NCBI GenBank assembly: GCA_018241505.1
Contig: JAFEDS010000022.1
Coordinates: forward strand, 62,001 to 126,000
Direction: 5' to 3'
Origin: Pseudomonadota bacterium
GTDB taxonomy: Bacteria; Pseudomonadota; Gammaproteobacteria; Steroidobacterales; Steroidobacteraceae
Length of the DNA stretch: 64,000 bases
The first letter of the stretch is position 1; each line of letters begins with the position of its first letter. The notes under the pieces were generated by a model, which was not told where the DNA came from, did no database searches, and saw only the letters and a list, made by a program, of their open reading frames with translations. This document shows, in pieces, positions 58,293 to 64,000 of this stretch. A program made the translations under genes and the position numbers.

Positions 58293-59687
58293 TCAGCGAC
58301 TGGACAGATTACGCGCGGTCGCGAGAATGGCCGCTATTTGCAGCTCGGTTGCAGCGCTCAGCGCAACCGGCACCAGGCGCGCCGAACGTTGATAACGATT
58401 CAAGCGCGTCGTCAGTTCATTGCCGGCCCTTTCGGCCAGGTCCTGCATATTCATCAGGCGCGCCAGCCGCTGGGCCATGGCAAGCGTTCTGAACCCGGCT
58501 GTTCCGGCTTCGTATTGAACGAGCTCGCGATAGTCGAGGATTCGCTGGGCTGAGGGCGCTGCCTGGCCCTCTGAAAGCTCCTCAACCGCTCCGTCCGTAT
58601 GAAGAATGGCCTCTTGCACCGATGCCAGCAGCGCCTTCGCCTCACTGCCGTTGGCCTTCGCGAGCAGCGCCGGCAGAAATGGCTTCAAAAGATGCTCATC
58701 CGCCCGCACCAACTGGATCTGCTCCCCGATCACCTCAGCCAATCTGTGCCCACTGCTGCGCGAGTCGCGTTCGCGAGCGTCACGCCAAAGCGGCACTTCG
58801 CACACCATGTTGAATGTGCCGAAGCGCTTGGCGGAATAGCCGGCGCTGGAGTCACCGGCGTTCCACACCTGATCCGGCTGCCTGTGGGACGCCACGGCTT
58901 TGGCAATCAGGGAGTCGATATCAGGGAAGGCAAATAGTCCCGGCCCGAGCTCGTGCAGATTCGCGGATGAATCGCCGATTGTGTTGAGCGTAATCCCCTG
59001 CGCCGGTGGCAGGCCCGTCAGGGCGGTGCCCAGCGGCGCACGCAAGTCGCTCACAATGAAGAACGAGCCACCGGTATCGGCTCCATGGAGCGAGCATTGC
59101 AGTTGCGGCCGGACGTGCTCGAGCGCGCGGCGCCAACAGGCATTTTCGGGGGTGGACGTGTCGAATCGATAACCGGGTAACTCGAGCGGAAAGGCATACT
59201 CCGGCTGCAGCCGAAATGGCGGCCGGTAAAAGTCGGCCAGGTAGTGTGGGAGCGTGCGTTCGCCCCTGAACCAGCCCTCATTGAGAGCAATACCGTCGAT
59301 GTCGATCGCGGGAATGAAGTGCCATTGCCAACCCGAGTGCTCACGCAGCGCACGGTCCCCAGCCAACCGCGCGAGCATTCGCACAATGGTCGCACACCCG
59401 ATCGGCTCGTTGGAGTGAGGAGCGCCCACGATCAGCGCCGCGCGGGGACCCCTACCGACAGAGATGAGATCGATGCCGCGGCCCGTGCGACTCACGCCCA
59501 GTCGCTCCACTCGGGCAAAGCCGGCCGCGCCGACACTCCGCACGAGAGTGTGCCCGTCGAGATCTGCTGACAGTGGGAGCTGCAGGTCCGGCCGGTTCAT
59601 GGCGCGCAGAGGCCAGGGTGCCAGTGTGGTTGCAACTGCGGATGCCGCGGAGGTGAGAGCTGCGCGGCGCGAAATGAGTGGATGCAC
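58293..59687 (-). CDS. M14-family zinc carboxypeptidase, exported
   Basis: 464 aa from GTG at 59687, which has GGAG five bases upstream and opens a Tat-like signal (HPLISRRAALTSAASAVATTLAPWPLRA). ATG 59717 inside the receptor gene is an alternative. Metal motif HxxE in VGAPHSNEPIG and the third His in QCSLHGAD fit the M14 fold; the catalytic Glu is probably in MVCEVPLW. The C-terminal third (after about 330) is helical and has no clear family. It is the last gene of the third sigma/FecR/STN-TonB unit, so it may cleave a peptide taken up by that receptor. Confidence 0.9.
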   Translation of the reverse strand: MHPLISRRAALTSAASAVATTLAPWPLRAMNRPDLQLPLSADLDGHTLVRSVGAAGFARVERLGVSRTGRGIDLISVGRGPRAALIVGAPHSNEPIGCATIVRMLARLAGDRALREHSGWQWHFIPAIDIDGIALNEGWFRGERTLPHYLADFYRPPFRLQPEYAFPLELPGYRFDTSTPENACWRRALEHVRPQLQCSLHGADTGGSFFIVSDLRAPLGTALTGLPPAQGITLNTIGDSSANLHELGPGLFAFPDIDSLIAKAVASHRQPDQVWNAGDSSAGYSAKRFGTFNMVCEVPLWRDARERDSRSSGHRLAEVIGEQIQLVRADEHLLKPFLPALLAKANGSEAKALLASVQEAILHTDGAVEELSEGQAAPSAQRILDYRELVQYEAGTAGFRTLAMAQRLARLMNMQDLAERAGNELTTRLNRYQRSARLVPVALSAATELQIAAILATARNLSSR

Positions 59688-59704
59688 GGCAGCTCCGCGA
59701 CCGG

Positions 59705-62179
59705 TTAGTGGGTCCATCGAAATGTCAGCCCGAAGGATCGGGGCGCCTGCAGTACCTGGGTGGGCACTCCCAGAAGCTCAAAGGCATTCACCCGATTGCG
59801 CGCATCCGCCAGATTGCGGCCGAACAGCAGGACTTCGTAGGCTTTCATGTGCGCACCCAACTGAGCGCCCCAATTTCCGACATTGCCATAGTGAAGCGAG
59901 GTCGCATTGTCGAGATCGCTGAATGCTTTGGACGAGTACGCATAGTCGACGCGGAAAAATCCCTGGCTCGCCTCGGTCAGCCGGAACTTGTATTTGCCAA
60001 AGGCATAACTCGAAAAGCGCGACGATCCCGGCAGCTCATCGCCGGCGACGGCCGTCACGCCGGGGCTGACTTCGGTCAAACGCGACCGGTGGTAGTCCAA
60101 GGACGCCCCCACCTCAACAGCATCAGTGACCTGCGCAGTGGCCTGCAGATCAACCCCACGCACCCACGCACGTCCGGCGTTGGCAGTGAAATTGAAACCC
60201 GACGGCGACTGCTCCTGGAGTTGGATCCTGCTCCATTCGACATCGTAGAGGTCGCCGTTCAACGTTGCGCGGCCGTCCAGCAATGAAGTCTTGGCGCCGA
60301 TCTCGTAGTTCCACAGGTGGTCGGGACCGTAGAAACGGGGAATGGACGTTCCAGCGACCGGATCTTCGCCATTGGTGAGATTACCCTGTCCGCTGCGAAA
60401 TCCTTCCGACACCTGCAGGTAGTACATGAGCTGCGGGTCAGGCCGATAGCTGAGGACAAACTTGGGCGTCACTCCTGAGTAGCTCGCCGAGTTGCTCACC
60501 GAGTTGGGGCCACCATCCAACGCCGCATCCCCGTAGTCCGTAATGGAAACGGAATCATGGAAGGCACGCGCGCCGAGGGTTGTGGAGAATCGAGAGCTCA
60601 GATCATAGGAAATCTCACCATAGAGCGCCTGCTCGTTCACATGTCCGGTGTAGCGATCATTGAGAATGGTATCGCTCGGAAAACCCGAGTCGGCGAAAAC
60701 CGCGCCCGCGCCCGACTGGGTCAGGGTTTCCTTCTCATCGAGGTTGTAGTTTTGCAAGTACAGGCCGCCGAGCCAGCGCAAGGACTGCTGCGCCGGCGAG
60801 ACGATGCGAAATTCCTGGATCAGGTTTCGGGTGTAGCCCTGGATCACGTCGGCTGACGCGGTGGACAGCCCGGTCAACTGGGATGCGAGATCGGTCACAT
60901 CCGTCTGTTGGTTGGGATCGCGGTGCAGATAGCTCGTGGAGGCCGTCGCAGTGAATGCATCGCCACTGTACTCGGCGACAATGTTCGCAATATTCAGGAC
61001 CTGAGTGCTGCGGGTGGTCAACGCCGAGTTGTACACAAAATCCCGGCTTCCGTAGGGCGTGTACGGTGATGCATTAGGGCGGTCCGATTCGTAGGAGTAC
61101 GTCCCCGTAACGACGATTCGCGGCGCTGGCCGCCACAACAACTGAGCCCAGGTCATGACCGCATGGATCTGGTTGTTGTTGGTTCTATCGAGCTGCGGAT
61201 TATCGATATATCCGCCATCCACGGAGTATGTACCCACGACACGCAGGGCCAACGTGTCGTCGATGAGAGGAACATTGACCATGCCATTGGTTGTGGAGGT
61301 GAGACTGCCCACCGACGGGAAGGCGACAGTTTGCTCGATGCCTGCGGCAAATTCCTGCAAGGAAGGCTTGTTTGTAATCACGCGCACCGCCCCGCCCAGC
61401 GCGCCGGCCCCGAACAGGGTTCCCTGCGGACCGAGCAGCACTTCAATCCGGTTCACATCGAACAACTGGAACGAAGGAGTCAGTTGGCTCAGATAGGGAT
61501 CGCTGACCGGCACTTCATCGATATAGAGCGCCGTCGGGGACTGCAGGTTTGAAACCTGGCTGCTGGTGTTGACCCCGCGAATGGTGAAGACCTGCTCGGT
61601 GGGCGACATTTCACTGAAGGCCAGCCCCGGGGCGGCGCCGGCAATTTCACCCAGCGTTTGGGCATGGGTGTCCCGCAACAGGTCGCGCCCGATCGGCACG
61701 ATCCCGCCTTCGACCTGCTGAACGCTGAGCGCACGGCGCGTCGAGGTCACGATCACTTCTTCGAGCACCGCTGTGCCTGGCGGCTTTGGTGTGTGATCTA
61801 CTGGTGTCTGGGCCGGCGCCGACGGCGTGTTGGCCGGGGCGGCTGAGTCGGAAGTGCTCTGGGCGTTGTGTCGTGAGATCAGCAGCGCGCCCTCAGCGGT
61901 CCGCGTAGCAACCAGGTCTGTCCCCGCCAGGAGTGCTGCAACCGCGGCCTCTACGGTGAAGCTCCCCTCTAGGCGCGGGCTTCTTCTACCGAGAACGATC
62001 TCGGTTGAGAACAGGATCTGTTGGTTGGCTTGCCGGCCGAAATCCCGCAGTGCCGCGCCCAGATCTTCCGCGGGGATATTGAAGCTCTTCAGCGCCTCGT
62101 CAGCGGCGGCAACGCCGCTCCCACACAGCAAAATCCCCAACAAACATCCGGCCGACAGCCAGCGAGAAGCCCATTGCAT
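59705..62179 (-). CDS. TonB-dependent receptor with STN domain
   Basis: 824 aa from the ATG at 62179, which has GGGGA upstream and starts the signal peptide MQWASRWLSAGCLLGILLCGSG; ATG 62194 is also possible. An STN domain (about 27-105: FNIPAEDLGAALRDFGRQANQQILF), a Pro/Thr linker, TonB box and plug (AVLEEVIVTSTRRALSVQQVEG, VLLGPQGTLFGAGALGGAVR) and a barrel ending in GLTFRWTH. It follows its FecR and sigma genes on the same strand and overlaps the M14 peptidase region. The ligand may be peptide-like. Confidence 0.95.
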   Translation of the reverse strand: MQWASRWLSAGCLLGILLCGSGVAAADEALKSFNIPAEDLGAALRDFGRQANQQILFSTEIVLGRRSPRLEGSFTVEAAVAALLAGTDLVATRTAEGALLISRHNAQSTSDSAAPANTPSAPAQTPVDHTPKPPGTAVLEEVIVTSTRRALSVQQVEGGIVPIGRDLLRDTHAQTLGEIAGAAPGLAFSEMSPTEQVFTIRGVNTSSQVSNLQSPTALYIDEVPVSDPYLSQLTPSFQLFDVNRIEVLLGPQGTLFGAGALGGAVRVITNKPSLQEFAAGIEQTVAFPSVGSLTSTTNGMVNVPLIDDTLALRVVGTYSVDGGYIDNPQLDRTNNNQIHAVMTWAQLLWRPAPRIVVTGTYSYESDRPNASPYTPYGSRDFVYNSALTTRSTQVLNIANIVAEYSGDAFTATASTSYLHRDPNQQTDVTDLASQLTGLSTASADVIQGYTRNLIQEFRIVSPAQQSLRWLGGLYLQNYNLDEKETLTQSGAGAVFADSGFPSDTILNDRYTGHVNEQALYGEISYDLSSRFSTTLGARAFHDSVSITDYGDAALDGGPNSVSNSASYSGVTPKFVLSYRPDPQLMYYLQVSEGFRSGQGNLTNGEDPVAGTSIPRFYGPDHLWNYEIGAKTSLLDGRATLNGDLYDVEWSRIQLQEQSPSGFNFTANAGRAWVRGVDLQATAQVTDAVEVGASLDYHRSRLTEVSPGVTAVAGDELPGSSRFSSYAFGKYKFRLTEASQGFFRVDYAYSSKAFSDLDNATSLHYGNVGNWGAQLGAHMKAYEVLLFGRNLADARNRVNAFELLGVPTQVLQAPRSFGLTFRWTH

Positions 62180-62264
62180 CGTCGATCCCCGCATCGCGCG
62201 GCTCGTGTTAAGTTTGCCGCTTGCACGGTAGGACGATTGACGGCCACGATCCCGCCACAACTCG

Positions 62265-63296
62265 CTACTGTTGCACTGGAGAGTCCGGCCTCAGCTCGAG
62301 GATGATGCGGCCGCTGTCTTCGTGGGCGCGAATCGGATAGTAGGAGGTCACGGCGGCAACGAATCCATCCTGGTTGCCCGCGCGAAACATGCCATTGATA
62401 CGGAACCGGGCCAGATCCGGGGCCGCCACAATCTGCTTCGGACTGTATTGGTTCATCTCGGCAACCGCGTCCGGCAGGGAGTTGTCCGTGAAGATCACCT
62501 GCCCGTCGGCCCACGCTGCTTCGGCAACAGCGTCAACCCGGCGCACCGTGGGAGTCCGGTCTGCAACCGCCTCGAACTCCTGGCTCGGTGTCAGCTCCAC
62601 GGCAGGTAAAGCCTTCGACTCCTGCAACGGCCCAACAGACACTCGACCATCGAGCAGGGTTACCCGCAGCGCCTCGGATCGCAGTTGCACATCGAAGGTA
62701 GTTCCCAGCGCCGTGACCACGCGCGAACCGGCACTGACAACGAACGGCCGCAAGGGGTCTTTCGCGACCCGAAACAACGCTTGGCCAGCGAGTAGCCGAA
62801 GGCGCCGTTGATTGTCGAACCATTCTGCTTCGAGGCGGGTCGCGGCGTTCATTGTGACGGTGGAGCCGTCCCGTAATGTAAGGGTCCTGCGTTCACCCGC
62901 GCCGGTGCTCCAAGAGTCGATACCGCTGGAGTGTGGTTGCGGCTGCAATGAGCTCACCGCCACGGCAGCATGGCGGTTCGATATCCAGAAGGCGGACACA
63001 CCCACCATCGCAACAACACTCGCCGCAATGGCAGCCCGGCCGAACCGACCGATCCGCGCCGAACGGCGCTCCATGATTCGAGCAGACTCACGCAGGCCGC
63101 GCAGTTGCGGGTGGTCGGCCGCTTGCCGCAACGTTGCGAGCGCGGTCTGCAACTGGTCAAAGCTGTGCGCATTCTGCTCGTCATTCTTCAGCCAGGCCGC
63201 AAATCGCTCCCGTTCCTCGGGCGTCAAATCATGCGACCGCAGCCGCGCGTCCCAGGATGCGGCCTGCGCTTCGGACTCTCGCGATGTGAGGGTCAT
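62265..63296 (-). CDS. FecR-type anti-sigma/signal transducer
   Basis: 343 aa. N-terminal cytoplasmic part AASWDARLRSHDLTPEERERFAAWL, membrane helix at about 86-105 (RAAIAASVVAMVGVSAFWI), periplasmic FecR domain (LRDGSTVTMNAATRLEAEWF, GQALFRVAKDPLRPFVV) with Gly198-Thr199 in TALGTTFDV at the self-cleavage position, and an STN-like C-terminus (DAVAEMNQYSPKQIVAAPDL). The ATG overlaps the sigma stop (ATGA). It links the receptor at 62179 to the sigma factor. Confidence 0.93.
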   Translation of the reverse strand: MTLTSRESEAQAASWDARLRSHDLTPEERERFAAWLKNDEQNAHSFDQLQTALATLRQAADHPQLRGLRESARIMERRSARIGRFGRAAIAASVVAMVGVSAFWISNRHAAVAVSSLQPQPHSSGIDSWSTGAGERRTLTLRDGSTVTMNAATRLEAEWFDNQRRLRLLAGQALFRVAKDPLRPFVVSAGSRVVTALGTTFDVQLRSEALRVTLLDGRVSVGPLQESKALPAVELTPSQEFEAVADRTPTVRRVDAVAEAAWADGQVIFTDNSLPDAVAEMNQYSPKQIVAAPDLARFRINGMFRAGNQDGFVAAVTSYYPIRAHEDSGRIILELRPDSPVQQ

Positions 63297-63841
63297 TCGC
63301 GACTCCTGACATGCGCAAGCAGATGTCGGTTGGCGCGGCTCATGTGTTTCTCAACGGTGCTGATCGGCATGTTGAGCCTGCGAGCGATGTCGACCTGCGT
63401 GACACCCTCAAAGTGATACAGCGTGAAGATCGCCTGTGTCCTGGGCGGCAACTCATACAACGCGCCAATCAGGCGCTCGAGCGATTCCTGACCGGACAGG
63501 ACGCGCTCGGGAGTAAATCCGCCCTCGAGGGTGTCGCCGTCCAATGTGTCATGGTTGACCTCTTCCCTGCGGATCGACCAGCGCTTGGCATGATCGCGCA
63601 ACACATTGGCGGCCACCTGAAACACGTACCCGTCGAGGTTGTGCACATCGCCTATGTGCTCCTGGCGGATCAGGCGGATGAACACCTCCTGGACCAGGTC
63701 CTCCGGGTCGGGACTCGCCTTGAGGCGGCGTTCAAAAAAACGGCGCAAAGGCCCCCGGTAGCGAGCAGAGAGGCGCTCGAGGGGCGTGTCATCGGGGCTT
63801 GGACGAGGCGTTGGCAAACTGGGCCGGACTGTGGCTCGCAA
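63293..63841 (-). CDS. ECF sigma factor (FecI-like)
   Basis: 182 aa from TTG at 63841, the longest reading; no ATG is available near the N-terminus. Region 2: DPEDLVQEVFIRLIR and DGYVFQVAANVLRDHAKRW. Region 4: LPPRTQAIFTLYHFEGVTQVDIARRLNMPISTVEKHMSRANRHLL. Overlap with FecR and the same-strand receptor and peptidase give the third cell-surface signalling cassette of the window. Its promoter region is the 114 bp up to 63955. Confidence 0.93.
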   Translation of the reverse strand: MRATVRPSLPTPRPSPDDTPLERLSARYRGPLRRFFERRLKASPDPEDLVQEVFIRLIRQEHIGDVHNLDGYVFQVAANVLRDHAKRWSIRREEVNHDTLDGDTLEGGFTPERVLSGQESLERLIGALYELPPRTQAIFTLYHFEGVTQVDIARRLNMPISTVEKHMSRANRHLLAHVRSRE

Positions 63842-63955
63842 TCCCGTGACAGTAGTCTACGGATGGCGTGGCGGCAATGTTGGCATGAGGGGCGGCGGGA
63901 TTCGCCCGCCCAGTCGTCTTACATGTGATTTGATGCCTTTGGAAGTCACCCGCCG

Positions 63956-64000
63956 CTAGAGCGATTTCAAATACTCCACCAGGTCGCTCTTCTCGCGCGC
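63956..64000 (-). CDS. C-terminal end of a probable cytochrome c-type protein (cut by window edge)
   Basis: Only 14 codons and a TAG stop are visible: AREKSDLVEYLKSL. The ending EKxDLVxYLKSL is the usual last helix of cytochrome c and di-haem peroxidase-type domains. No haem site can be seen, so the call rests on this tail alone. Confidence 0.4.
   Translation of the reverse strand, partial: AREKSDLVEYLKSL

Overview
The window is GC-rich Gram-negative chromosome, densely packed, with mostly overlapping genes in operons. Four TonB-dependent receptors, three complete sigma/FecR pairs, many Tat or Sec signal peptides, a membrane quinoprotein glucose dehydrogenase and several c-di-GMP proteins suggest a free-living soil or water proteobacterium that scavenges large organic molecules. 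A Steroidobacter/Nevskia/Xanthomonad-like gammaproteobacterium fits the style, but that is an inference. I found no rRNA, tRNA, CRISPR array or intact insertion sequence.

Layout. (1) 1-12125, minus strand: ECF sigma, FecR, then a TonB receptor with a signalling (STN) domain, followed by an unbroken chain of overlapping genes: M19 dipeptidase, beta-lactamase-like serine hydrolase, a two-domain D-aminoacylase/amidohydrolase fusion, a metal-site-less amidohydrolase and an amino-acid permease. This reads as a signal-controlled uptake and degradation operon for an amide- or peptide-like molecule, perhaps one with D-residues. (2) 12225-14192: aldo/keto reductase and HDOD protein. (3) 14196-23625: a second sigma/FecR pair divergent from an STN-type TonB receptor, followed by a free-standing secreted STN protein, a duplicated alpha-beta-barrel-like protein, a PQQ glucose dehydrogenase and a YtcJ-like amidohydrolase. 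(4) 23930-34784: sedolisin protease, orphan histidine kinase, an NhaR-like regulator divergent from a ribosome-hibernation-factor-like gene and a TerC/Alx protein, an esterase, an Rpn nuclease with a likely intragenic antitoxin, a class V aminotransferase, and a broken short-chain dehydrogenase.

(5) 34904-46877: a catabolic island. TPP enzyme, HisC-like aminotransferase and aldehyde dehydrogenase run on the plus strand. A LysR regulator, a small protein, a nitrilase-family hydrolase, a FAD oxidoreductase and a DUF819 membrane protein run on the minus strand, and a TonB receptor closes it. Three related interrupted palindromes (34904, 43258, 44489) sit in front of its transcription units and may define one LysR regulon. 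(6) 46879-49247: subtilisin-like protease with a C-terminal GYAWSK-type hexapeptide repeat, and a small zinc-ribbon protein.

(7) 49257-58280: a signalling island. A beta-propeller sensor diguanylate cyclase is translationally coupled to a doubly degenerate GGDEF-EAL protein. Divergent from it run a GAF-GGDEF-EAL phosphodiesterase and a LytS/LytTR two-component pair. (8) 58293-63841, minus strand: a third sigma/FecR/STN-TonB set ending in an M14 carboxypeptidase. The window closes inside what looks like the C-terminus of a cytochrome c-type protein.
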